Shown piece after piece: positions 50,647-59,540 of a DNA stretch of 64,000 nt. Source of the stretch: Planctomycetota bacterium (GTDB lineage: Bacteria; Planctomycetota; PLA2); assembly GCA_021776735.1 (NCBI GenBank), contig JAJFFH010000062.1, forward strand, positions 62,001 to 126,000, written 5' to 3'. The first letter of the stretch is position 1, and each line of letters begins with the position of its first letter. The position numbers were made by a program, and so were the translations under genes. The notes under the pieces are model-generated. The model had not been told where the DNA came from, did not search any database, and saw nothing but the letters and a program-made list of their open reading frames with translations.

Positions 50647-51711
50647 CTACAGGCCCGAGAGCTTGTCCTTCATGGTTCGGGGCTGGGTCGCACGCACCAT
50701 GGCGGTTTCTATCGAGATCTTGCCTTCCTTGACGAGCTGCACCAGATGGTCGTCGAGCAGGAACATGCCCTGGTTCTTGCTCGTCTGGATTGTCGACGGG
50801 ATCTTGAACGTCTCCGCCTTGCGGATGTGGTTCTCGATCGCAGGGCTCATGATCATGACCTCGAATCCGGCGATGACCCCGGTCCTGTCCTCGCGCGGCA
50901 TGAGCACCTGCGAGATCACGGCGAGGATCGACACCGAAAGCTGCACGCGGATCTGCTCCTGCTGGTCCGCCGGGAACTGATCGATGATGCGGTCCATCGT
51001 CCGCGCCGAGCCGGTCGTGTGCAGCGTCCCGAACACGAGGTGGCCCGTCTCCGCTGCCGTGATCGCGGTCGCGATCGTTTCCTGATCGCGCATTTCCCCG
51101 AGCAGGATGACATCGGGATCCTGGCGCAGCGCGCGGCGCAGTCCGTCCGCGAAGTTCGGAAGATCAACACCGATTTCGCGCTGGTTCACGATGCACTTCT
51201 TGTGCTCGTGGTAGTACTCGATCGGATCCTCGATCGTGATGATGTGCTTGTCGTAGTTCGTGTTGACCGAATCGAGCATCGTCGCGAGTGTCGTCGTTTT
51301 TCCGGACCCTGTCGGCCCCGTCACGAGGATCAGCCCACGCGGCCTCGTGCAGAGGTCGCGCACGGCTTCCGGGAGCCCGACCTCGTCGAAGGTGAGGATC
51401 CGGCTCGGAATCAGGCGGGCGACGAGCGCCGCATGGCCGCGCTGACGAAAAATCGCGATCCGAAACCGTGCCCGCTGGCCGTGCGCGACGCCGAAGTCCG
51501 CACTCCCGCTTTCGCGGAACTCCGTCAGCATTCGCTCCGGCGAAATCGACTCGACGAGTTCCATCGTGTCGGCGGGCGTGAGCGGCGGGTGCCGGACGTT
51601 TTTTAGATGTCCGTGCTTGCGGACGACGGGCGGCCGCCCCGTCGTGATATGGAGGTCGGAAGCGTTCTCCTCCACGAGGAGGTCGAACAACTGTTGGATC
51701 GTCAGGTTCAA
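50647..51711 (-). CDS. pilT: Type IV pilus retraction ATPase PilT
   Basis: A 354-residue PilT. It has the N-terminal PAS-like domain with A-S-D-L-H-I-T-T-G-x-P-P (~17-28), Walker A G-P-T-G-S-G-K-T-T (~131-139), the Asp box E-D-P-I-E-Y, Walker B V-I-L-L-G-E-M-R-D and His box H-T-T-G-S-A. The A-I-R-N-like helix region is replaced by A-I-E-N-H-I-R (~288). It powers pilus retraction, needed for twitching and, in naturally competent bacteria, for DNA uptake. The start lies four bases past the stop of the second pilB-type gene. Confidence 0.95.
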   Translation of the reverse strand: MNLTIQQLFDLLVEENASDLHITTGRPPVVRKHGHLKNVRHPPLTPADTMELVESISPERMLTEFRESGSADFGVAHGQRARFRIAIFRQRGHAALVARLIPSRILTFDEVGLPEAVRDLCTRPRGLILVTGPTGSGKTTTLATMLDSVNTNYDKHIITIEDPIEYYHEHKKCIVNQREIGVDLPNFADGLRRALRQDPDVILLGEMRDQETIATAITAAETGHLVFGTLHTTGSARTMDRIIDQFPADQQEQIRVQLSVSILAVISQVLMPREDRTGVIAGFEVMIMSPAIENHIRKAETFKIPSTIQTSKNQGMFLLDDHLVQLVKEGKISIETAMVRATQPRTMKDKLSGL

Positions 51712-51715
51712 GTGT

Positions 51716-53377
51716 CTAGACCTCTCCGACCGTGCCTGTCACACGGAGGATTTCATCGACGGAAGTCATTCCCGAGAGGATCTTGCGTACGCCGTCCTCA
51801 CGCAGCGTCAGCATGCCGCCGGAAGCGCGAGCCTGCTGCCGCAGTTCGAGCGTCGACGCGCCGTTAAAGGTCAGGTCGCGCGTCCGCGCGTCCATCTCGA
51901 ACATCTCAAAGACCCCCTTGCGCCCACGATACCCGTCGAAGCGGCACTCCTTGCACCCAACCGCCTTATAGATGGTCTTGCCCTCGATCTGTTCCGGCGT
52001 GAGCCCGAGGGCGCGCAGTTTCGCAGGCTCCGGCTCCCACGGCGCCCGGCAGGACTTGCAGAGCACGCGAACCAGGCGCTGCGCCATGATCGCGAGGACC
52101 GCGGTCGAGACGAGAAACGGCTTGACGCCCATATCGACGAGACGCGTGAGCGCGGACGGCGCGTCGTTGGTGTGCAAGGTCGAGAACACGAGGTGACCCG
52201 TCAGGGCCGCCTGGATAGCGATGTCCGCCGTTTCCATGTCGCGGATCTCGCCGACCAGAATGATGTTCGGAGCCTGGCGCAGCATCGAGCGCAGGATCCG
52301 CGCGAAGTCCAGGCCGATTTCGTGGCGTACCTGGCACTGGTTGATGCCCTTCAGGTTGTATTCGATCGGGTTTTCGGCCGTGATGATCTTCACGTTGGGC
52401 TGGTTCAGCCCCTTGAGCGCCGCATAGAGCGACGTGGTCTTGCCCGAGCCGGTCGGCCCGGTAACGAGGAAGATGCCGTTGGGCTTTTTGATGATCCGCT
52501 GGAAGCGGGAGAAGTCGTCCTTGTGGAACCCGAGCTGTTCCAGATCGACGAGCGCGACTTCCTTGTCCAGGATTCGCATCACCATCGACTCGCCGTGCGT
52601 GGCCGGCAGCGCCGAAACGCGCAGGTCGATGGAGCGGCCCAGCAGATCGACCTGGATGCGGCCGTCCTGCGGCTTGCGCTTTTCGGCGATGTCCATCCGG
52701 GCCATGATCTTCAGGCGGCTCAGGATCGGGCCCTGGATGTCTTTCGGAAGCGACTTCGCTTCGAAACAAATCCCGTCCACGCGATAGCGAACGCGTACGC
52801 GCTCCGTCATCGGCTCGACATGAACATCGCTGGCGCGCGCCCGCAGCGCCTCCTCCAGCATCGTATGAACAAGCTGGATGATGGGCGCCTCGTCGTCCTC
52901 CTCGGCAGCCGCGGCGGCCGCGGGTCCGCGACGCTGGACCTTCTCGCCGATGCCGTAGTGCTCGGCGCGCGCGTTCACGAGACACGTCGGCGTCGTGAGC
53001 GCGAACCTCAGCTCGGCATTCAGGACAAACTGCAGGTTGTCTGCCTGATAGACCTGCGCCGGATCGGAGATCGCCACGATGAGCTGCCGGCCCTGCTGCT
53101 TGACTGGAATGATGTCGTACTCCTCCACCACGTTGGGCGGAACAAGATCGAGCACCTCCTGGCGCAGCTTGGCTTTGGACAAATCGACGTACGGCAGCTT
53201 GTTTTGCCGGCACAACGCCTTGGTCACCGTTTCCTCGGCCACCATGTTCAGGTCGATGAGCGCTTCCCCGATGCGGGTACCCGTCCGCCGGGCGTGCGTC
53301 ATCGCTTCTTCGATCTTCTCCGGGGTCACGGCCCCCATCTGGAGAAGAATCTCCCCCAGTCTTTTTCGAGGCTCCAC
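51716..53377 (-). CDS. Type IV pilus/type II secretion ATPase PilB-type (GspE family) 2
   Basis: A 553-residue GspE-family ATPase, paralogous to 48886-50622. Start GTG 53377 (GGAG ten bases upstream) gives E-P-R-K-R-L-G-E-I-L-L; the frame runs on to 53470 without homology. It has the GspE_N domain, Walker A G-P-T-G-S-G-K-T-T, Walker B I-I-L-V-G-E-I-R-D, His box H-T-N-D-A-P and a tetracysteine zinc site (C-K-S-C ... C-K-E-C). It could serve a second pseudopilus/T2SS or form a mixed pilus motor. It is the first gene of the motor operon. Confidence 0.92.
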   Translation of the reverse strand: MEPRKRLGEILLQMGAVTPEKIEEAMTHARRTGTRIGEALIDLNMVAEETVTKALCRQNKLPYVDLSKAKLRQEVLDLVPPNVVEEYDIIPVKQQGRQLIVAISDPAQVYQADNLQFVLNAELRFALTTPTCLVNARAEHYGIGEKVQRRGPAAAAAAEEDDEAPIIQLVHTMLEEALRARASDVHVEPMTERVRVRYRVDGICFEAKSLPKDIQGPILSRLKIMARMDIAEKRKPQDGRIQVDLLGRSIDLRVSALPATHGESMVMRILDKEVALVDLEQLGFHKDDFSRFQRIIKKPNGIFLVTGPTGSGKTTSLYAALKGLNQPNVKIITAENPIEYNLKGINQCQVRHEIGLDFARILRSMLRQAPNIILVGEIRDMETADIAIQAALTGHLVFSTLHTNDAPSALTRLVDMGVKPFLVSTAVLAIMAQRLVRVLCKSCRAPWEPEPAKLRALGLTPEQIEGKTIYKAVGCKECRFDGYRGRKGVFEMFEMDARTRDLTFNGASTLELRQQARASGGMLTLREDGVRKILSGMTSVDEILRVTGTVGEV

Positions 53378-53520
53378 GCGCGATCTACTCCTCCGGCCCG
53401 GGAAGGGCCCCTGCGTAGCCCTGGAGGGCCCTGTGTCCAGCCGAACGCCGGGGACCACGCCCCCGGTCACGGCTACCTAGTATTCGGGCGGCTCAAGTCA
53501 AAGTCAAACGGGGGGCCGGA

Positions 53521-54165
53521 TTGAGTAAGCTCGCGCGCGTGCAACGCGCAGCCCTTCTTCTCGCTCGCGTCCTCCTGGTCGCCGGGGCCCTCGCCGCGTG
53601 CGCATCCCGGCCCCCGCCCCCCCCTGACCACCTCGATCGTTCGCTGCCGGCGGGCGCATTCCGTGTCTTCCGCGGCGCCGTCGCGCAAGAGGACATCTTC
53701 ACCGAGTGGATTTGTCTGAGCGACGGGTTTCGCCGCCGCTTTGGCGTCCCCACCCGCGCCGAGTACCGCGACGCGCGCCAAGTAGCGCTGAAACAGGACT
53801 CCTTGGCAATACGCGGCATTCTGCGCGCGGAGGTCGAACGGGGCGAGTCCCTACCCGACGGACGAGTACTGCTTCATTTGGACCTACCGCTGTGGCTGTC
53901 CGGACGCGTCTGGATGAAGAGGCAGGATGTGCTCCGGATCGAATTCAACGAGAAAGGCGAGACCCCGGTGTACCTGGAGCTGGACGAGCGGCGCCTCGGA
54001 TGGGGCAAGGACGTTGCCGGTATCGTGATTTCCGCGGACGACGTCGAACTGTTGGCCGACGATCTCGCCGAGGTCGCCGGCTTTCGCCGTTTTTTTGCCG
54101 GGACATGGTGGTTCATCGACGACTTCGAGTTCGGCAAGGAAAAAAAGAAGCAGGCGGGGCAATGA
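53521..54165 (+). CDS. Putative lipoprotein
   Basis: A 214-residue protein starting at TTG 53521. The N-terminus has a basic/hydrophobic signal with lipobox L-A-A-C (~24-27), then a proline run encoded by the C-rich motif. The body has no known domain; W-I-C-L-S-D-G-F-R-R-R-F and a C-terminal F-A-G-T-W-W-F-I-D-D-F-E-F could bind a partner. The last residues are lysine-rich. Its stop overlaps the ppdK start (ATGA), an odd pairing of an envelope lipoprotein with a metabolic enzyme. Confidence 0.7.
   Translation: MSKLARVQRAALLLARVLLVAGALAACASRPPPPPDHLDRSLPAGAFRVFRGAVAQEDIFTEWICLSDGFRRRFGVPTRAEYRDARQVALKQDSLAIRGILRAEVERGESLPDGRVLLHLDLPLWLSGRVWMKRQDVLRIEFNEKGETPVYLELDERRLGWGKDVAGIVISADDVELLADDLAEVAGFRRFFAGTWWFIDDFEFGKEKKKQAGQ
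53611..53625 (+). repeat. C-rich dispersed motif, strict copy 9
   Basis: Five C, G, eight C, T, encoding the proline run after the lipobox. Confidence 0.5.
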
Positions 54166-56795
54166 GCAAACGGTCGGTCTACTTCTTTGGAGGGGAGCAA
54201 ACGGACGGCGATGCCTCCCAAAAAGAGCTCTTGGGCGGCAAGGGCGCGAACCTGGCCGAAATGGCAAGACTCGGGCTCCCGGTCCCTCCGGGATTCACGA
54301 TCGCCACCACGGTATGCAGCCGGTTTCACGAAGCACTTCATGAAGCGGACGGCGCGGTTCCCGACGATGTCCTGAGCGAAGTCGATCAAAACCTCGCCCT
54401 CCTCGAACGGAGCATGGGTCTGCGTCTCGGCGACGCGCAGGCACCGCTCTTTGTATCCGTCCGCTCCGGCGCCGCGGTCTCCATGCCCGGCATGATGGAC
54501 ACGGTCTTGAACCTCGGCCTCACCGACAAGACCCTTGAAGGTCTGGCCGCGAGTTCCAAGAGCCGCCGGTTCGCGCTCGACGCCTACCGCCGGCTGATCA
54601 ACATGTTCGGCGACGTCGTCATGGGCCTCGGACACGGGCGGTTCGAGGAGGCGCTCAGCGCGGTCAAGAACAAGACCGGCGCGCGGGAAGACACGGACCT
54701 CGACGAAGCGGGGATGGAACAGGTCGTCGCGCGCTACAAAGCGATCTACGAGAGCGAACTCGGCCACCCGTTCCCCCAGGATCCGCGCCAGCAGCTCACA
54801 AAGGCCATCGAGGCGGTGTTTCGCTCGTGGGACACGCCCCGCGCGCGCCGCTACCGCGAAATCGAAGGCATCACGGGTCTGCGCGGCACGGCGGTCAACG
54901 TCCAGGCCATGGTGTTTGGCAACCTGGGCGAAACAAGCGGGACCGGGGTCTGTTTCACGCGCGATCCCAGCACGGGCGAAAACGTGTTTTATGGCGAGTA
55001 TCTGGTCAACGCGCAGGGCGAGGATGTCGTGGCCGGCATCCGGACGCCGGAACACATCTCCCGGCTCGAGCAGGACATGCCCCTTGTCTACAAGGAGCTG
55101 ATCGGGATCAAGGACAAGCTCGAGCGCCACTACCGCGACATGCAGGATCTCGAGTTCACGGTGCAGGAGGGGCACCTGTTCATGCTCCAGACCCGCGCGG
55201 GCAAGCGCACGGCTGCCGCCGCGGTCCGGACGGCCATGGAGATGCTCGCCGAGGGCCTGATCGACGAAAAGGAAGCCCTGCAACGGGTCGAGCCGAACCA
55301 GCTCGACCAGCTCCTGCATCCCACGTTCGATCCAGCCGCGGCACGGCACGTCCTGGCGACCGGCCTGCCGGCATCGCCAGGCGCGGTCAGTGGCCAGATC
55401 GTATTCACCGCCGACGAGGCGGAGGAATGGGCAGGCCGCGGCGTCGAGGTAGTCCTCGTTCGCCGCGAGACGTCGCCCGAAGACATCGGCGGCATGCACG
55501 CGGCAAAGGGCATCCTCACCACGCTCGGCGGCATGACGAGCCACGCGGCCGTCGTCGCCCGCGGGATGGGCAAGTGCTGCGTGGCCGGCTGCGCCGCGGC
55601 GCAGATCGACGCCAAGGCCAAAACCCTCTCGTTTTCGCGCAACGAACTGAACGAAGGCGACTGGATCTCGCTCGACGGCTCCACCGGCGAGGTCATGCTG
55701 GATCGGGTACCGACGCGCGCACCGCAACTCGGAGAAGAGTTCGAGCAGCTCATGGCGCTCGCGGACAAGTACCGCCGGCTTGGCGTGCGCACGAACGCGG
55801 ACAACCCGAAGGACGCCAAAAACGCCCGTGAATTCGGCGCCGAAGGCATCGGGTTATGCCGCACCGAGCACATGTTCTTCGAAGAGGACCGTATCGCGCA
55901 CGTGCGCGAAATGATCCTCGCGGAGACCGAGGACACGCGCCGCGCCGCACTCGACAAGCTCCTGCCGTCGCAGCGCGAGGATTTTTCGGGCATCTTTGAA
56001 GCGATGGACGGCCTGCCGGTCACCATCCGCTTGCTCGATCCGCCGCTGCACGAATTCTTGCCCCACGAAACCGAGCGGCGAAAAGAACTCGCCGAATCGC
56101 TCGGCGTCTCGCTTGAACATGTCGAACGCCGTTGCCGCGAGCTCGAAGAGTTCAACCCGATGCTGGGACACCGCGGCTGCCGTCTCGCGGTCACCTACCC
56201 GGAAATCATCGAGATGCAGGGCCGCGCCATCGCCGAAGCGGCGTGCGACGCCGCGGAAAAAGGCATCGCCGTCCGTCCCGAGGTCATGGTGCCGCTTGTC
56301 GGCCTCAAAGCGGAACTCGACTATTGCGAGCAGCGCCTGCGCGCGATCATGGACACCACATTCCAGAGCCGCGGCCAAAAAATCTCCTATCTGGTCGGCA
56401 CGATGATCGAGGTGCCGCGCGCCGCGCTACGCGCGGGCGACATCGCCAAGACCGCCGAGTTCTTTTCGTTCGGCACCAACGACCTGACGCAGATGACGTT
56501 CGGCTTCAGCCGCGACGACGCCGGCGGCTTCCTCGTCGAGTACCAGGAAAAACACGTCTTGCCCGAGGACCCGTTCCAGGTGCTGGACAGGGACGGCGTC
56601 GGGCGCCTCGTGGAGCTGGCGTGCCAAGAAGGCCGCGCGGCGCGCCCGGACCTGAAACTGGGCATCTGCGGCGAACACGGCGGCGAACCGAAGTCGGTCG
56701 CGTTTTGCCACGACGCGGGCCTGGACTACGTGAGCTGCTCGCCGTTCCGCGTGCCGATCGCCCGCTTGGCCGCCGCCCGCGCCGCGATCCGCTAG
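54162..56795 (+). CDS. ppdK: Pyruvate, phosphate dikinase
   Basis: An 877-residue PPDK, which interconverts pyruvate, ATP and Pi with PEP, AMP and PPi. The length is typical. The N-terminal ATP-grasp domain starts V-Y-F-F-G-G-E and L-L-G-G-K-G-A-N-L-A-E-M. The phosphohistidine is in G-G-M-T-S-H-A-A-V-V-A-R (~459-470). The C-terminal PEP domain has E-G-I-G-L-C-R-T-E-H-M-F and the C-G-E-H-G-G catalytic cysteine region. ATG 54162 overlaps the lipoprotein stop; the open frame back to 53706 lies inside that gene. Two exact dispersed 13-mers fall in this gene. Confidence 0.96.
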   Translation: MSKRSVYFFGGEQTDGDASQKELLGGKGANLAEMARLGLPVPPGFTIATTVCSRFHEALHEADGAVPDDVLSEVDQNLALLERSMGLRLGDAQAPLFVSVRSGAAVSMPGMMDTVLNLGLTDKTLEGLAASSKSRRFALDAYRRLINMFGDVVMGLGHGRFEEALSAVKNKTGAREDTDLDEAGMEQVVARYKAIYESELGHPFPQDPRQQLTKAIEAVFRSWDTPRARRYREIEGITGLRGTAVNVQAMVFGNLGETSGTGVCFTRDPSTGENVFYGEYLVNAQGEDVVAGIRTPEHISRLEQDMPLVYKELIGIKDKLERHYRDMQDLEFTVQEGHLFMLQTRAGKRTAAAAVRTAMEMLAEGLIDEKEALQRVEPNQLDQLLHPTFDPAAARHVLATGLPASPGAVSGQIVFTADEAEEWAGRGVEVVLVRRETSPEDIGGMHAAKGILTTLGGMTSHAAVVARGMGKCCVAGCAAAQIDAKAKTLSFSRNELNEGDWISLDGSTGEVMLDRVPTRAPQLGEEFEQLMALADKYRRLGVRTNADNPKDAKNAREFGAEGIGLCRTEHMFFEEDRIAHVREMILAETEDTRRAALDKLLPSQREDFSGIFEAMDGLPVTIRLLDPPLHEFLPHETERRKELAESLGVSLEHVERRCRELEEFNPMLGHRGCRLAVTYPEIIEMQGRAIAEAACDAAEKGIAVRPEVMVPLVGLKAELDYCEQRLRAIMDTTFQSRGQKISYLVGTMIEVPRAALRAGDIAKTAEFFSFGTNDLTQMTFGFSRDDAGGFLVEYQEKHVLPEDPFQVLDRDGVGRLVELACQEGRAARPDLKLGICGEHGGEPKSVAFCHDAGLDYVSCSPFRVPIARLAAARAAIR
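54201..54213 (+). repeat. Dispersed 13-mer, copy 8 (coding)
   Basis: Exact copy, extended to GAGCAAACGGACGGCGATG (54195-54213), read as E-Q-T-D-G-D in ppdK. A partial copy (GAGCAAACGGTCGG) begins at 54165. Confidence 0.88.
56264..56276 (-). repeat. Dispersed 13-mer, copy 9 (coding)
   Basis: Exact copy late in ppdK, read there as Ile-Ala-Val-Arg. Confidence 0.85.
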
Positions 56796-56880
56796 GCTCG
56801 GCCCGGGTCGGGATCAAGGGAAGGCGGTCCCTCGCGCCGCGTTGCGCGACAGGCGACACCGGCATCCTATAATCCCCTCC

Positions 56881-57630
56881 ATGGCTGGCCACAGTAAATG
56901 GGCGAACATCAAGCACCGCAAGGCCGCGGCAGACAACAAACGCGGCAAGATATTCTCGAAGATGGCCCGCGCCATTATGGCTGCGGCGCGGACCGGCGGC
57001 GGCGATCCCGAAATGAACCTGTCCCTGCGCTACGCGATTACCAAGGCGCGGGCGGCGAACATGCCCCGCGACAACATCGACCGCGCCGTCAAGAAGGGCA
57101 CGGGCGAACTCGCGGGCGAAGAGATCTCGGAGCTGACGTATGAGGGCTACGGGCCCGGGGGTGCGGGGATCGTGATCTCGGCGCTAACCGACAACTCCAA
57201 CCGCACGTCGCCCGAGATCAAGTTCCTCTTGGAGAAACGAGGCGGTCATCTCGGCAAGCCGGGCAGCGTCGCTTGGAACTTCGAAAAAAAAGTACTCTTC
57301 ACCGTGTCCGCCGAAGACCAGGACGAGGACGAATTGATCATGGTCGCCCTGGAAGCCGGGGCCGAGGACATCGAGCGCGACGGTGATGTTTTTTCGATCA
57401 CGGGGCCGCCCGACGCGTTCGGCGCGCTGATCGGAGCGCTCGAAAACGCCGGCGTCAAGACGCAGACCAACGAAGTCACCATGATCCCCAAAACACGGGT
57501 CATGCTGGAGCCCGCCGACGCGCGCAAGATGATCAAGATCATCGAGGCGCTCGAGGACCACGACGACATCCAATCCGCCATCACCAACGCCGACCTCCCG
57601 GACGAGGTTCTGGCCGAACTCGGTGGATAG
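56881..57630 (+). CDS. yebC: YebC/PmpR family transcriptional/translational regulator
   Basis: A 249-residue YebC-family protein. It opens M-A-G-H-S-K-W-A-N-I-K-H-R-K and has the G-R-G-G-D-P-equivalent G-G-G-D-P-E-M-N and the Y-E-G-Y-G-P-G-G motif (~86-93). ATG 56881 is chosen because it begins the invariant motif; the in-frame ATG at 56842 adds a non-homologous 13 residues. Family members regulate transcription or help ribosomes at proline-rich stretches. The ruvC-A-B genes often found next to it are absent here. Confidence 0.95.
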   Translation: MAGHSKWANIKHRKAAADNKRGKIFSKMARAIMAAARTGGGDPEMNLSLRYAITKARAANMPRDNIDRAVKKGTGELAGEEISELTYEGYGPGGAGIVISALTDNSNRTSPEIKFLLEKRGGHLGKPGSVAWNFEKKVLFTVSAEDQDEDELIMVALEAGAEDIERDGDVFSITGPPDAFGALIGALENAGVKTQTNEVTMIPKTRVMLEPADARKMIKIIEALEDHDDIQSAITNADLPDEVLAELGG

Positions 57631-57674
57631 CCCAGCCCGAACGGCTCAAGAATCAAGGCAACGCGAGAATCATC

Positions 57675-58610
57675 ATGGCACGAAAAAACGTCGAACGGCT
57701 TGAGCGTGCGATCGGCACCGTGTTCCTCGGCAAGCCGGGTGTCGTGCGGCTGGTCCTCACGGGACTCTTGGCGGACGGCCACGTCCTGCTCGAAGACGTG
57801 CCCGGGGTCGGCAAGACGCTGCTGGCGCGCACACTCGCGCGGTGCATTCGCGCGAAATTCAACCGCGTCCAGTTCACCCCCGATCTCTTGCCGTCCGACC
57901 TGCTCGGCACCTCGATCTACAACCAGAAGACGAGCGAGTTCGAGTTTCGCAAGGGGCCGATCTTCGCGCACATCGTTCTGGCGGACGAGATCAACCGCAC
58001 GACACCGCGCTCGCAGTCGGCTCTGCTCGAGGCGATGAACGCCGCGAGCGTTTCGGTCGATGGCACAACGCATCTGCTGCCCGCACCGTTCATGGTCCTC
58101 GCGACCCAAAACCCGTTCGAGTTCGAGGGCACCTATCCGGTGCCCGAGTCCCAACTCGACCGGTTCCTCATGCGCATCGACGTCGGCTACCCCGAGCGCG
58201 ACGACGAGAAGCGCGTGCTTGAGCTGCAAAGCAAGCGCGATCCGCTGGAAGGTCTCGAAGCTGTCGTCACGGCGGAAAACATTGTGGAGGCGCAGGACAA
58301 GGTCCGGGCGGTTCGGGTTGATGACGTATTGCGCGACTACCTACTCGCGATCGTGGCCGCCACGCGCGAAAGCCGTCGGCTGCGTCTGGGCGTCTCGACC
58401 CGCGGCGCGACCGCCCTGCAACGCGCCGCGCAAGCCCATGCGTTTTTGGAAGACCGCGCATATGTCATCCCGGACGACATCAAGCGCCTGGCGCTGCCGG
58501 TGCTCGCCCACCGCATCATCCTGGACAGCGCACTGCCGGGCGACGGCACCCAGCGCGACCGCGAGCGCCTGCTCCGCGACATCGTCGAGAGCGTGTCGGT
58601 TCCGCTCTGA
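57675..58610 (+). CDS. moxR: MoxR-family AAA ATPase
   Basis: A 311-residue MoxR-type AAA+ ATPase, a chaperone-like factor that acts with vWA proteins. Walker A is V-P-G-V-G-K-T (~41-47), Walker B L-A-D-E-I-N-R-T-T-P (~97-106), sensor 1 A-T-Q-N-P-F-E (~142-148), and the C-terminal lid has S-T-R-G-A. It is preceded by yebC (44-base gap). The usual DUF58 and vWA partners are not in this window, though unlinked vWA proteins are present at 19.8 and 23.2 kb. Confidence 0.92.
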   Translation: MARKNVERLERAIGTVFLGKPGVVRLVLTGLLADGHVLLEDVPGVGKTLLARTLARCIRAKFNRVQFTPDLLPSDLLGTSIYNQKTSEFEFRKGPIFAHIVLADEINRTTPRSQSALLEAMNAASVSVDGTTHLLPAPFMVLATQNPFEFEGTYPVPESQLDRFLMRIDVGYPERDDEKRVLELQSKRDPLEGLEAVVTAENIVEAQDKVRAVRVDDVLRDYLLAIVAATRESRRLRLGVSTRGATALQRAAQAHAFLEDRAYVIPDDIKRLALPVLAHRIILDSALPGDGTQRDRERLLRDIVESVSVPL

Positions 58611-58673
58611 TCGAACACCGGAATAGGCCCGTGGCAGACTTCGCCAGATGCCTCGGCTGCGGCGCTATTCGGG

Positions 58674-59540
58674 TTGGGTATCTACAACGTGGCGGCGCTC
58701 GTGCTCAACGTCTGGCCGCACAAGATCCTGCACGATGGCCAACATCTCCCGACCGACGGACTCTCGCTTCTGCGGCTCACGCGGAATGTCGCGGCGACAC
58801 AGGTGGAGTTTCAGCGTACCAGCGTGTGGGCCCGGGCAACCGAGTGCATCCGCGACGGCGATCATGAACGCGCGGCGACCGTTCTGGAAGAAGCGCTAGA
58901 AAAGACACCGGACGACTGGCGCCTCTCGGGCCTGTTGGGCTTGATCCAATTGCCCCGTCTTCGCGAGGAGGCACTGGCACGAGTCGATGACTCGGCTCGC
59001 GTGCTCGATGAGCAGACGAACGGGAACCCCGCGTACTGGTTCCTGACCGAGGGCCGAATGCGCGGAACGGATCGAGCTGCGTACTTGCGGGGCTCTCTGC
59101 TCGTGGATCTGGACCGGCTCAACGAAGTCGTCGCCCTCTCCGAGGAGCGTGTTGCCGCAGCGACGGACGAGAGCATGCGCGCCTTGTGGGAAGCGTGCCT
59201 CGCGCTTGGACTCGTACTACGCGGGCGCGGCGGCGCGGACCTCGTCTACGCCGAGGGGGCCGCCCGCCGAGCTTTCGAAGCGCTGCCCTGGGTTTCGTAC
59301 GTCACGGATGCGTGGGGCATGGTGCTCATCGAACAGGGAAAGTTCAAGGAAGGCCTCAACGTATTTCACGCGGCCAAGGCATACGGTGACGAACCCAGCG
59401 AGATGCGACTCGCCTGGAGCCTCGTCGCGTACGTCGCGCTCGGCCGGCGTGGGAGCGCACAAGAAGTCCGCGAGTTCTTCGGCCAAACCAGGCCCGACTG
59501 GCCGGCCGTCCTACGACGGATCGAGGCGATCGAGCTCTAG
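58674..59540 (+). CDS. TPR-like protein, possibly a truncated M50-type peptidase remnant
   Basis: A 288-residue protein from TTG 58674. The first ~40 residues (G-I-Y-N-V-A-A-L-V-L-N-V-W-P ... L-P-T-D-G-L-S-L-L-R) resemble the C-terminal membrane part of site-2 protease-like (M50) enzymes, where N-x-x-P and D-G ligate zinc, but no HExxH half precedes it: only 63 bases separate it from moxR. The rest (~45-285) is TPR-like, with a typical A-L-E-K-T-P-D-D-W-R-L. It may be a 5'-truncated gene, or a legitimate short membrane-TPR protein. The start is uncertain. Confidence 0.55.
   Translation: MGIYNVAALVLNVWPHKILHDGQHLPTDGLSLLRLTRNVAATQVEFQRTSVWARATECIRDGDHERAATVLEEALEKTPDDWRLSGLLGLIQLPRLREEALARVDDSARVLDEQTNGNPAYWFLTEGRMRGTDRAAYLRGSLLVDLDRLNEVVALSEERVAAATDESMRALWEACLALGLVLRGRGGADLVYAEGAARRAFEALPWVSYVTDAWGMVLIEQGKFKEGLNVFHAAKAYGDEPSEMRLAWSLVAYVALGRRGSAQEVREFFGQTRPDWPAVLRRIEAIEL

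Noticed and set aside
53874..55727. Minus-strand open frame of ~617 codons opposite ppdK
   Set aside because: ppdK on the other strand has every family motif; the frame is a GC-driven shadow.
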